From Thermomonas fusca DSM 15424 (GTDB taxonomy: Bacteria; Pseudomonadota; Gammaproteobacteria; Xanthomonadales; Xanthomonadaceae): a DNA stretch of 64,000 bases. A program made the translations under genes and the position numbers. A model generated the notes under the pieces. That model worked only from the letters and a program-made list of their open reading frames with translations, had not been told where the DNA came from and made no database searches. The stretch spans positions 117,830-181,829 of the forward strand of contig NZ_KE384101.1 of assembly GCF_000423885.1 (NCBI RefSeq), in the 5' to 3' direction. Shown one piece after another: positions 8,186-16,269 of the stretch. The first letter of the stretch is position 1, and each line of letters opens with the position of its first letter.

Positions 8186-9006
8186 GCGACATCGCGGAAC
8201 TGCTCACCATCATGGCCAGGCTGCGCGACCCGGACGGCGGCTGCCCGTGGGATCTGCAGCAGGACTTCGCGACCATCGCCCCGTACACCATCGAGGAAGC
8301 CTACGAGGTCGCCGATGCGATCGATCGCGGCGACATGGCCGACCTCAGGGACGAGTTGGGCGACCTGCTGCTGCAGGTGGTGTTCCATGCGCGGATGGCC
8401 GAGGAGGCCGGTGCGTTCGCGTTCGGCGACGTGGTGGCGGCGATCTGCGACAAGATGGTGCGCCGGCACCCGCATGTGTTCGCCGCAGGGACCGCCGATG
8501 CGGCTGGCGACAGTGCCGCGGTGTTGCGCAACTGGGATGCGATCAAGCGCGCGGAGCGCGACGCCAGGGGCGAGACCGATACCTCGGCGCTGGCCGGCAT
8601 TTCCCGCGGCCTGCCGGAATGGCAGCGAGCGGTGAAGCTGCAGCACAAGGCGGCCAAGGTCGGCTTCGACTGGCCGGATCCGGCGCCGGTGCTGGACAAG
8701 CTGCACGAGGAAATCGACGAGGTGCGCGCCGAGTTCGATGCGGTGGCCGCCGATCCCGGCGATGCCGCCGCGCACGACCGGCTGGAGGACGAACTCGGCG
8801 ATGTGCTGTTCGTCTGCGCCAACCTTGCGCGGCATGCCAAGGTCGACGTGGGCAGCGCGCTGCGCCGCGCCAACGCCAAATTCGAGCGCCGCTTCCGCGC
8901 GATGGAGGCGATGGCGGCAGCCGATGGCGGCCTTGCCGGGCAATCGTTGGACGCGCAGGATCGCTATTGGGTGCGCGCCAAGCTGGCGGAGCGCAAGGAA
9001 TCGTAG
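8182..9006 (+). CDS. mazG: Nucleoside triphosphate pyrophosphohydrolase MazG
   Basis: MazG hydrolyses NTPs to NMPs and pyrophosphate and in E. coli affects ppGpp levels. The 274-aa protein has two MazG domains. The first has CPWDLQQDFATIAPYTIEEAYE and DELGDLLLQVVFHARMAEE; the second has EEIDEVRAEF and DELGDVLFVCANLARH. The length matches E. coli MazG. It is coupled to cysQ by a 4-nt ATGA overlap. Confidence 0.94.
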   Translation: MSDIAELLTIMARLRDPDGGCPWDLQQDFATIAPYTIEEAYEVADAIDRGDMADLRDELGDLLLQVVFHARMAEEAGAFAFGDVVAAICDKMVRRHPHVFAAGTADAAGDSAAVLRNWDAIKRAERDARGETDTSALAGISRGLPEWQRAVKLQHKAAKVGFDWPDPAPVLDKLHEEIDEVRAEFDAVAADPGDAAAHDRLEDELGDVLFVCANLARHAKVDVGSALRRANAKFERRFRAMEAMAAADGGLAGQSLDAQDRYWVRAKLAERKES

Positions 9007-9035
9007 GGCGGCGAATGCCGCGGGGATGGGAAACG

Positions 9036-9338
9036 ATGGCCGGCTTTTCGAGCTTCCGCGAGTTCTACCCGTACTACCTGGGCGAGCATCGCAACCGCAC
9101 CTGCCGGCGCCTGCACTTCGTCGGCACCAGTTTCGCCATCGGTTTCATCGTGCTGGCGGTCAAGGGCGGCAATCCGTGGTGGCTGCTGGCGGCGCTGCTA
9201 TCAGGCTACGCATTTGCCTGGGCGGGCCATTTCTTCTTCGAGAAGAACCGCCCGGCCACCTTCAAGCACCCGTTCTATTCCTTCGCCGGCGACTGGGTGA
9301 TGTACCGGGACATCCTGATCGGGCGGATTCCGTTCTAG
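9036..9338 (+). CDS. Small DUF962/Mpo1-like membrane protein
   Basis: The 100-aa product starts MAGFSSFREFYPYYLGEH and continues CRRLHFVGTSFAIGFIV, the conserved opening of the DUF962 family. Yeast Mpo1 of that family is a dioxygenase of phytosphingosine metabolism. Two membrane helices are evident (about residues 28-65). The bacterial role is unknown. The ATG at 9036 is preferred over 9015 because it matches the family start and has GGGGA upstream. It follows mazG by 29 nt. Confidence 0.82.
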   Translation: MAGFSSFREFYPYYLGEHRNRTCRRLHFVGTSFAIGFIVLAVKGGNPWWLLAALLSGYAFAWAGHFFFEKNRPATFKHPFYSFAGDWVMYRDILIGRIPF

Positions 9339-9382
9339 CGTTGCTGGCGGCCACGCGGATGCTCCCGCTGCTGTGGGCGCGG

Positions 9383-9724
9383 TCACTCCAGAAAGATCAG
9401 CCACGCCGCCGCCACGATCAGCGCGAACCCGGCCCAGTGGTTCCATTTCAGCGGCTGGCCCAGATACCAGGCGGAAAATCCGGCGAACACCAGCAGGGTG
9501 ATGACTTCCTGCATGCCCTTGAGCTGCGGCGCGCTGTAGACCGTGCTGCCGAGGCGATTGGCTGGCACCATCAGCAGGTATTCGAAGAACGCGATCCCCC
9601 AGCTGGCCAGAATGACCTTGGGCAGGGCGGTGTCCCGGTACTTCAGGTGGCCGTACCACGCGAAGGTCATGAACACGTTGGACAGCACCAGCAGGAACGG
9701 CGGCAGCAGGCGGGCGTAGGGCAT
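9383..9724 (-). CDS. DMT-superfamily small membrane protein (DUF486)
   Basis: This 113-aa hydrophobic protein has about four predicted membrane helices and the DUF486 signatures LSNVFMTFAWYGHLKY and SWGIAFFEYLLMVPANRLG. Related proteins are assigned to the drug/metabolite transporter superfamily, but no substrate is known. It converges on the DUF962 gene and is divergent from the response regulator, with a 101-bp gap in which no clear promoter was recognised. Confidence 0.8.
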   Translation of the reverse strand: MPYARLLPPFLLVLSNVFMTFAWYGHLKYRDTALPKVILASWGIAFFEYLLMVPANRLGSTVYSAPQLKGMQEVITLLVFAGFSAWYLGQPLKWNHWAGFALIVAAAWLIFLE

Positions 9725-9825
9725 GCGGGGCGGGATATGGGCGCAGTAGCGCGCAGATTACGCCTTCACACGGCATCTACCGCGCAGTTGGCATCGTTTC
9801 GCAAGCGAATTGGAGCGAGGCGCGC

Positions 9826-10527
9826 ATGCGCGAACAGGAACAGGCGGGACTGGTACTCATCGTCGAGGACAACCGCAACATCTCCGAGATGGTGGGCGAA
9901 TACCTCGAAAGCCGCGGCTTCGAGATCGACTATGCGGCCGACGGCCTGGACGGCTACCGGCTGGCGTCGGAAAACGTCTATGACGCGATCGTGCTGGACC
10001 TGATGCTGCCGAGGCTGGACGGCATCGAGGTGTGCAAGCGCTTGCGCGGTGAGGCGCGCAAGGCCACGCCGATCCTGATGCTGACAGCGCGCGATACCCT
10101 CGACGACAAGCTCACCGGGCTGTCCTCTGGGGCCGACGACTACCTGACCAAGCCGTTCGCGATCCGCGAACTGGAAGCGCGGCTGCATGCGCTGATCCGC
10201 CGTGATCGCCGCCAGGTGGGCTCGGAAGTGCTGCAGGTGGCGGATCTGGTGCTGGATCCGGCGTCGCTGCGGGCAACCCGCGGTGGCTGCGAACTGCAGC
10301 TTTCGCCGATCGCGTTGCGCCTGCTGTCGATCCTGATGCGCGAGTCGCCGCGGGTGGTCAGCCGGCAGGAGATCGAGCGCGAGATCTGGGGCGACGAGCT
10401 GCCGGATTCCGACACCCTGCGCAGCCATCTCTACAACCTGCGCAAGGTGATGGACAAACCGTTCGATCGGCCGCTGCTGCACACCGTGCAAAGCGCCGGC
10501 TACCGGCTTGCCGATCTGGCCGACTGA
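9826..10527 (+). CDS. OmpR/PhoB-family response regulator
   Basis: The 233-aa regulator has an N-terminal receiver (VEDNRNISEMV, phospho-acceptor Asp58 in IVLDLMLPRLDG, Lys in LTKPFAIREL) and a C-terminal winged helix (about residues 135-230, ending LRSHLYNLRKVMDKP and HTVQSAGYRLAD). It is predicted to bind DNA and regulate transcription. It lies 15 nt before a histidine kinase gene and upstream of a MacAB-type efflux operon, so control of that operon is a reasonable inference. GGAG lies about 11 nt before the ATG. Confidence 0.9.
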   Translation: MREQEQAGLVLIVEDNRNISEMVGEYLESRGFEIDYAADGLDGYRLASENVYDAIVLDLMLPRLDGIEVCKRLRGEARKATPILMLTARDTLDDKLTGLSSGADDYLTKPFAIRELEARLHALIRRDRRQVGSEVLQVADLVLDPASLRATRGGCELQLSPIALRLLSILMRESPRVVSRQEIEREIWGDELPDSDTLRSHLYNLRKVMDKPFDRPLLHTVQSAGYRLADLAD

Positions 10528-10542
10528 CACCGGCCCAACTTC

Positions 10543-11253
10543 ATGTCCTTGCCCCTGCCTCGCCCCTCCATCGCCGCCGATCCACCGCCGGATGCGGCCG
10601 AGCGCGAGCGCGATTTCACCCGCGACGCAAGCCATGAGCTGCGCACGCCGCTGACGGTGATCCGGGTCGCCAGCGACCTGATCGCACACGACGCGGGCCT
10701 GTCATCGGCCTCGCGGCGCTCGTTGGCGCGCATCCAGGACGCGGTGGCGGGGATGGAGGCGGTGATCGACGCGCTGCTGTTCCTGGCCCGCTGCGAACAG
10801 GCACCGCTGGGCGTGGACGACGTCGTGGTGCGCGAGGTGGTGGAGCGTGAGATCGATCGCATCCGCCCGGCGCTGCGGCACAAGGAGCTGGCGCTGCACC
10901 TGGAGGTGGAGGCGGAACCGGTGCTGCATGCGCCGCCGCGGGTGCTGCAGGTGATGCTGGGCAATCTGCTGGCCAATGCGGTGCGGTTCACCGATGCCGG
11001 CGGGGTGGTGGTGCGGTTGAAGGAAGGCAGCGTAGAGGTCGAGGATTCCGGCATCGGCATGGACGCGGCCACGCTGGCGCGCGCGTTCGAGCCGTTCTAC
11101 CGCGGCGAGGGCGAACAGTACGTCGGCTCCGGGCTGGGATTGTCGATTGCCCATCGGCTGGGTCAGCGCTGCGGCTGGCCCCTGCGGCTGGACAGCACGC
11201 CGGGGCAGGGCACCCGCGCCAGCATCCTGTTCGGAAGGGCTTGCCGGGACTGA
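10543..11253 (+). CDS. Short soluble sensor histidine kinase without an input domain
   Basis: The 236-aa protein begins its H-box almost at once (phospho-His31 in FTRDASHELRTPLTV). It carries the N box (LGNLLANAVRFTD), G1 (VEDSGIGMD) and G2 (GSGLGLSIAHRLGQ). It has no transmembrane segment and no periplasmic, PAS or HAMP domain. The sequence before the ATG is the response regulator gene in another frame, so a lost N-terminal exten­sion is unlikely. It is probably the cognate kinase of the adjacent regulator and may need a partner protein for sensing. Confidence 0.85.
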   Translation: MSLPLPRPSIAADPPPDAAERERDFTRDASHELRTPLTVIRVASDLIAHDAGLSSASRRSLARIQDAVAGMEAVIDALLFLARCEQAPLGVDDVVVREVVEREIDRIRPALRHKELALHLEVEAEPVLHAPPRVLQVMLGNLLANAVRFTDAGGVVVRLKEGSVEVEDSGIGMDAATLARAFEPFYRGEGEQYVGSGLGLSIAHRLGQRCGWPLRLDSTPGQGTRASILFGRACRD

Positions 11254-11284
11254 AGGCACGGTCGCCGCGCGGGCAGCGCGGTCA

Positions 11285-11315
11285 GGATGCGCGGCTGTCA
11301 ACCGAACGCGCATCC
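11285..11315 (+). other. Inverted repeat upstream of macA
   Basis: A perfect 9-bp inverted repeat (GGATGCGCG / CGCGCATCC, 13-nt spacer) sits in the 100-bp gap between the kinase gene and macA. It could be an operator or an attenuator hairpin; no U-tract follows, so termination is not favoured. Confidence 0.35.
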
Positions 11316-11353
11316 GTGCGTTCCCATCCGTCAATCCTTCCCGACTGCCCCGC

Positions 11354-12925
11354 ATGAGCCAGCCACGCCGTACCCGCAGCACCCTTCCCAAGGCCGGCCT
11401 GGCCGTTGCCGCCATCGCAGTGCTGGCCGCAGGCTGGTATTTCTGGAGCAAGCGCGGCGCCGCAGGCGAAGCCGACGGCTACCGCACCGAAACCGTCCAG
11501 CGCGGCGACATCCGGGTGGCGATCTCCGCCACCGGCACCCTCAGCGCCATCACCACGGTCACTGTGGGCAGCCAGATCTCCGGCCAGGTCACCGACATCC
11601 TGGTGGACTTCAACTCGCCGGTGAAGAAGGGCGAGGTACTGGCGCGGATCGATCCCTCCACCTACCAGGCTCAGTTGGAGCAGGGCAACGCGCAGATCGC
11701 CAACGCGCAGGCGCAACTGCGGCAGGCGCAGGCCAGCCTGCACAACGCCACCCTGGACTTCGAACGCAAGCAGTCGCTGTCCGCGCAGAAGCTGATCGCG
11801 CGCAGCGACTATGACCTGTCGCGCGCCGCGCTCGACCAGGCCCGCGCCCAGGTCAACGCCGCGCAGGCGCAGATCCGCCAGCAGACCGCGTCGCTGAAGA
11901 ACACCCAAGTCAACATCGACCGCGCGGTGATCCGTTCGCCGGTGGACGGCGTGGTGCTGACCCGCAAGATCGAGCCCGGCCAGACCGTGGCCGCCAGCTT
12001 CTCGGCGCCGGAGCTGTTCACCATCGCCGAAGACCTGTCGAAGATGAAGATCGAGCTTGCGGTCGACGAATCCGACATCGGCCAGGTCCGCACCGGCCAG
12101 GTTGTGGGCTTCACCGCCGACGCCTTCCCCGACCGCCGCTTCAAGGGCGTGGTGGAGCAGGTGCGGCTGGCCGCCACCACCAACAACAACGTGGTCACCT
12201 ACCCGGTGGTGGTGACCGTGGACAACAGCGACGGCACCCTGCTGCCGGGCCTGACCGTGAACGCCGAAATCGAGGTCAGCAAACGCGAAGGCGTGCTGCG
12301 GATCGGCAACGCCGCGCTGCGGTTCAAGCCGGCTGAAGGTTCGCCGTTGGCCGAGCTGCAGGTGCAGGGCGCACCTGCCGGTGGTACCGGCGGCAATGGC
12401 ACCAACCGCGGTCCGGGCATGGGCGAGGACCTGCAGGCGCTGGCCGGCTCGCTGGACTTGAACCCCCAGCAGAAGGTCGCGTTCGACGCTGCGCTGGAAG
12501 AAATGCAGAAACGCCAGGCCGAGCGTATGGCGCAGGCACAGACGCAGCAGGGCGCGTCGGGCCAGCAGCAGGGCGGCAACCGGCTGTTCGGCGGTGGCGG
12601 CATGCGCATGGGCGGCGGCAGCGGCGGCGCCAACCCGGCGATGCTGGCGCAGATGCGCGCGCGCATGCGCGACCGCCTGAACCAGCAATTCGGCGCGTTC
12701 GTGTCCGCCCTCGACGATGCCCAGCGCGGCAAGTGGAACGCCGGCCTGGAGGCGCAGCTCAGCGCCAAGCGGGTGCAGGCGTACAAGCTGGTCGGCGGCA
12801 AGCCGCAGCCGGTGATGCTCAAGGTCGGCGCCAGCGACGGCAGCAGCACCGAAATCTCCGGCCGCGACATCAAGGAAGGCGACCTGATCATCTCCGGCGA
12901 GCGTTCGGCGGCGGAGAGCAAGTGA
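11354..12925 (+). CDS. macA: MacA/HlyD-type periplasmic adaptor of an ABC efflux pump
   Basis: The 523-aa protein starts with a membrane anchor (LAVAAIAVLAAGWYFW), then the adaptor beta-barrel and lipoyl parts (TVGSQISGQVTDILVDFNSP, IRSPVDGVVLTRKIEPGQTV) and a coiled-coil hairpin (about residues 100-190). Such proteins link an inner-membrane transporter to TolC. Unusually, about 130 residues (roughly 345-475) rich in Gly, Gln and Met interrupt the membrane-proximal domain. They contain LNPQQKVAFDAALEEMQ and LDDAQRGKWNAGLEAQL, reminiscent of the LTxxQ repeats of Spy/CpxP. The normal fold resumes at YKLVGGKPQPVML. The stop overlaps the ATPase gene. Confidence 0.9.
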   Translation: MSQPRRTRSTLPKAGLAVAAIAVLAAGWYFWSKRGAAGEADGYRTETVQRGDIRVAISATGTLSAITTVTVGSQISGQVTDILVDFNSPVKKGEVLARIDPSTYQAQLEQGNAQIANAQAQLRQAQASLHNATLDFERKQSLSAQKLIARSDYDLSRAALDQARAQVNAAQAQIRQQTASLKNTQVNIDRAVIRSPVDGVVLTRKIEPGQTVAASFSAPELFTIAEDLSKMKIELAVDESDIGQVRTGQVVGFTADAFPDRRFKGVVEQVRLAATTNNNVVTYPVVVTVDNSDGTLLPGLTVNAEIEVSKREGVLRIGNAALRFKPAEGSPLAELQVQGAPAGGTGGNGTNRGPGMGEDLQALAGSLDLNPQQKVAFDAALEEMQKRQAERMAQAQTQQGASGQQQGGNRLFGGGGMRMGGGSGGANPAMLAQMRARMRDRLNQQFGAFVSALDDAQRGKWNAGLEAQLSAKRVQAYKLVGGKPQPVMLKVGASDGSSTEISGRDIKEGDLIISGERSAAESK

Positions 12926-13635
12926 TGGCGGCTCCGGAGGCGGTCCCGGTCATCCTCACCCATGGCCTGGGAAAGGTGTACTCGGCCGGCACCGAGGCCG
13001 AGGTGGTGGCGCTGCGCGGCGTGGACATGCGCATCGACCGCGGCGAGTTCGTCGCGATCATGGGCCCGTCCGGTTCCGGAAAATCCACCCTGATGAACCT
13101 GATCGGCTGCCTGGACACGCCCACCAGCGGCTCTTATGAGTGCGACGGGGTGGACGTGGCGACCCTGGACGCCGAAGCGCTGGCGGCGCTGCGCCGCGAC
13201 AAGATCGGCTTCGTGTTCCAGGGCTTCCACTTGCTGTCGCGGATGAGTGCCACCGACAACGTGGCGATGCCGATGGGCTATGCACAGATCCCCCCGGCCG
13301 AACGCCGCCGCCGCGCGCTGGCGGCGCTGGAAGCGGTGGGCCTGGGCGCGCGCGCCGGGCATTTCCCCAACGAGCTCTCCGGCGGCCAGCAGCAGCGCGT
13401 GGCGATTGCCCGCGCGCTGGTCAACCAGCCGCCGATCCTGCTGGCCGACGAGCCCACCGGCGCGCTGGACAGCAAGACCGGCGAGGAAATCCTGACCCTG
13501 TTCAAGCGCCTGCGCGATGACGGCCATACCGTCATCCTGATCACCCACGATGCCCACGTTGCCGCCCACGCCGACCGCACCTACGTGATGCGCGATGGTG
13601 AGCTGCACGAACAGACCGAAGCGGAGGCCGCATGA
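12925..13635 (+). CDS. macB: MacB-type ABC transporter ATP-binding protein
   Basis: The 236-aa ATPase has Walker A (GPSGSGKST), Q-loop (FVFQGFHLL), signature (LSGGQQQR), Walker B (ILLADEPTGALD) and the H-loop (LITHDAH). It belongs to the LolD/MacB subfamily. The ATPase and permease are separate genes here, whereas E. coli MacB is one fused polypeptide. Start and stop overlap the neighbours by 1 and 4 nt, indicating coupled translation with macA and the permease. Confidence 0.92.
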   Translation: MAAPEAVPVILTHGLGKVYSAGTEAEVVALRGVDMRIDRGEFVAIMGPSGSGKSTLMNLIGCLDTPTSGSYECDGVDVATLDAEALAALRRDKIGFVFQGFHLLSRMSATDNVAMPMGYAQIPPAERRRRALAALEAVGLGARAGHFPNELSGGQQQRVAIARALVNQPPILLADEPTGALDSKTGEEILTLFKRLRDDGHTVILITHDAHVAAHADRTYVMRDGELHEQTEAEAA

Positions 13636-14870
13636 GTTTCCTCGACATCCTGCGCACCGCGTTCTTCGCCCTGCGCGGCAACTGGATGCGTAGCGCGCTG
13701 ACCTCGCTGGGCGTGATCATCGGCATTGCTGCGGTGATCGTGATGGTGTCGATCGGCCAAGGCACCCAAGCCGAGATCGACAAGATGGTGTCCGGCCTCG
13801 GCTCGCAGCGGCTCGACATCGGCAGCGCCGGTGGCATGGGCGCGGGCGGTGCGCGCATGGCCCAGGGCAGCCGCTGGAGCCTGAGCGAGGGCGACGTGGA
13901 GGCGATCCGCGCCGAAGTGCCCAGCGTGCAGTACGTTGCCGGTTCGCTGCGCGGCGGCACCCAGGTGGTGTTCGCCGAAAACAACGCCTCCACCCAGTGG
14001 CAGGGCGTGCAGGCCGACTGGTTCGCGATCAACGACTGGCAGATCGCCAAGGGCCAGGGCTTCGACGCGGGCGATTACGGCGGCGGCGCCAAGCCGGTCA
14101 TCCTCGGCGAAACCGTGCGCAAGGCGCTGTTCGGCGACGACGAGGAAGGCATCGGCCAGACCGTGAGGTTGGGCCGGGTGCCGTTCACCGTGGTCGGCGT
14201 ACTGGGCTCGAAAGGCCAGGGTGGCTTCGGCCAGGACCAGGACGACATCGTGGTGGTGCCGCTGGAAGCCGCGCGGCGCCGGCTGTCGAGCGCACAGGGC
14301 ATGCCGCCGGGCGCGGTGCAGAGCATTGCGGTCGGCGTCGACGACCCGCGCAACCTGGCCAGCGCGCAGGCCGAGATCGAGGGCCTGCTGCGCCAGCGCC
14401 ACAAGATCGAGCCCGGCGCCGACGACGACTTCGCGGTGCGCAACATCAGCCAGATCGTCGCCACCCGCACCGCCACCACCAACCTGATGTCCAAGCTGCT
14501 GGGCGCGGTAGCCGGCATCTGCCTGATCATCGGCGGCATCGGCATCATGAACATCATGCTGGTGTCGGTCACCGAGCGGATCAAGGAAATCGGCCTGCGC
14601 ATGGCGGTGGGGGCGGGCCCGCGCGACGTGCGCCGGCAGTTCCTGGCCGAGGCGATGCTGATCTCGCTGATCGGTGGGGTGATCGGGATCGGGATCGGCG
14701 TGGTCGGCGCGCTGCTGGTCGGCAAGTTCGGCAACCTGCCCGTGGAGCTGAACGCCAGGGTGGTGCTGCTGGCGGCGGCGTTCTCGATCAGCACCGGGCT
14801 GTTCTTCGGCTACTACCCGGCCCGCAAGGCTTCGCTGCTGGACCCGATCGAGGCGCTGCGCGCGCAGTAG
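13632..14870 (+). CDS. MacB-type ABC transporter permease (FtsX-like)
   Basis: The 412-aa permease has the MacB topology: one N-terminal helix (SALTSLGVIIGIAAVIVMV), a large periplasmic domain (about residues 45-285) and three C-terminal helices within the FtsX-like domain (LLGAVAGICLIIGGIGIMNI, EAMLISLIGGVIGIGIGVV, and a last one before YYPARKASLLDPIEALRAQ). MacB complexes use ATP to drive periplasmic substrates such as macrolides, toxins or lipids through TolC. The substrate cannot be read from sequence. It is the last gene of the regulator-kinase-macAB cluster. Confidence 0.9.
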   Translation: MSFLDILRTAFFALRGNWMRSALTSLGVIIGIAAVIVMVSIGQGTQAEIDKMVSGLGSQRLDIGSAGGMGAGGARMAQGSRWSLSEGDVEAIRAEVPSVQYVAGSLRGGTQVVFAENNASTQWQGVQADWFAINDWQIAKGQGFDAGDYGGGAKPVILGETVRKALFGDDEEGIGQTVRLGRVPFTVVGVLGSKGQGGFGQDQDDIVVVPLEAARRRLSSAQGMPPGAVQSIAVGVDDPRNLASAQAEIEGLLRQRHKIEPGADDDFAVRNISQIVATRTATTNLMSKLLGAVAGICLIIGGIGIMNIMLVSVTERIKEIGLRMAVGAGPRDVRRQFLAEAMLISLIGGVIGIGIGVVGALLVGKFGNLPVELNARVVLLAAAFSISTGLFFGYYPARKASLLDPIEALRAQ

Positions 14871-15068
14871 CGTGGCGGTTCCTATTTCCGCCTGGCGGCA
14901 AGAGGCCTGTCCGGCACCGCCGGGCTTACGGCCCTTGCGACCGGCGGGCGTCGCTTAACGAAGCTCGAAGCGGGGCCTGTGGCAAAATGGCGCATTCGAT
15001 CGTCGATGTCCGCAGCCTGATGCCAGCCCGCCTTCCCGCCATGCCCGCCAGCACTCGAGTGCGCCCGC

Positions 15069-15449
15069 GTGGCTGACCTGTACGGACACCTTCCGCGCGG
15101 CCCCGCCGGGGTGCTGCGCGCCGCGCGCTGGTCGATGCTGGGCCTGCGCGCTGCCTGGCTGCACGAGTCCTCGTTCCGGCTGGAAGTCTGCCTGTTCGCC
15201 GTGCTCGGCCCGCTGGGCTGGTGGCTGGGCGCCACCCCGGTGGAACAGGTGCTGCTGATCGGCAGCTGCTTGCTGGTGATGGCGATGGAGCTGATGAATT
15301 CCTCGATGGAAGCGGTGATCGAGCGCTTCGGTTCCGAACGCCACGAACTGGCCGGCCGGGCCAAGGACATGGGCTCGGCCGCGGTATTCGTGCTGATGAT
15401 CAACGTGGCACTGGTGTGGGCGCTGCTGCTGTTGCCGCGCTATCTGTAG
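15069..15449 (+). CDS. dgkA: Diacylglycerol kinase
   Basis: DgkA phosphorylates diacylglycerol in the inner membrane, recycling lipid from osmoregulated glucan and LPS modification. The 126-aa protein has three helices and the family motif around ELMNSSMEAVIERFG and SERHELAGRAKDMGSAA. A GTG at 15069 is the only start that fits the family N-terminus; upstream ATGs are in other frames. The 198-bp gap before it (14871-15068) contains no gene; a TGTGGCAAAAT stretch near 14979 could be a weak -10 region. Confidence 0.92.
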   Translation: MADLYGHLPRGPAGVLRAARWSMLGLRAAWLHESSFRLEVCLFAVLGPLGWWLGATPVEQVLLIGSCLLVMAMELMNSSMEAVIERFGSERHELAGRAKDMGSAAVFVLMINVALVWALLLLPRYL

Positions 15450-15481
15450 ACCGCGCTCCGGCGCGACATGAAGAGTAAAGA

Positions 15482-16231
15482 ATGGACCTGAGTTTTCTTG
15501 CTTCCCCGGATGCCTGGCTCACCCTGGTGACCCTGAGCGCCCTGGAAATCGTGCTGGGTATCGACAACCTGGTGTTCATCTCGATCGCGGTCAGCCGCCT
15601 GCCGGAGCACCGCAAGCCGTTCGCGCGCAAGCTGGGCATCGCGGTGGCATGCATCACCCGCATCCTGCTGCTGGTGACCCTGGCGCACCTGGCGCGGATG
15701 TCGGAGGACCTGTTCGTGCTGTTCGGCCTGGGCATCTCGGTCCGCGACCTGGTGCTGATCCTGGGCGGCGCCTTCCTGCTGGTGAAAGGCCTGCAGGAAG
15801 TGCGCGACATGATCACCGGCGGCGAGGACGAGGACCCGCGCACCACCAAGACCTCGGCGGTGTTCGGCATGGTGATCGCGCAGATCGCGGTGATCGACAT
15901 CGTGTTCTCGCTGGATTCGGTGATCACCGCGGTCGGCATCGCCGAGCACATCCCGATCATGGTGTTCGCGATCCTCACCGCGGTGGCGATCATGCTGCTG
16001 GCGGCAAACCCGCTGGGCCGCTTCATCGACGAAAACCCGACCGTGAAGATGCTGGCGCTGACCTTCATCCTGCTGGTCGGTGCGGTGCTGATCCTGGACG
16101 GCCTGGACGTGCACGTGCCCAAGCCCTACATCTACTTCGCGATGGGTTTCTCGGTGCTGGTCGAGTGGCTGAACCTGCTGATGCGCCGCAAGGCGGTGGC
16201 GCACAAGGTGCCCGGCGCCGGCGAGTGGTAA
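15482..16231 (+). CDS. TerC-family integral membrane protein
   Basis: The 249-aa protein has seven predicted membrane helices and the TerC signatures LEIVLGIDNLVFISI and VIDIVFSLDSVITAVG, whose conserved acidic residues lie inside helices. TerC-family proteins are linked to tellurite resistance and, in several bacteria, to manganese export at the membrane. No manganese riboswitch was recognised in the 32-bp gap before it. It sits between dgkA and lgt. Confidence 0.9.
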   Translation: MDLSFLASPDAWLTLVTLSALEIVLGIDNLVFISIAVSRLPEHRKPFARKLGIAVACITRILLLVTLAHLARMSEDLFVLFGLGISVRDLVLILGGAFLLVKGLQEVRDMITGGEDEDPRTTKTSAVFGMVIAQIAVIDIVFSLDSVITAVGIAEHIPIMVFAILTAVAIMLLAANPLGRFIDENPTVKMLALTFILLVGAVLILDGLDVHVPKPYIYFAMGFSVLVEWLNLLMRRKAVAHKVPGAGEW

Positions 16232-16269
16232 CCGTCCCGAACTGACCCCCTTTCCGGAGCCGCAGCCGC

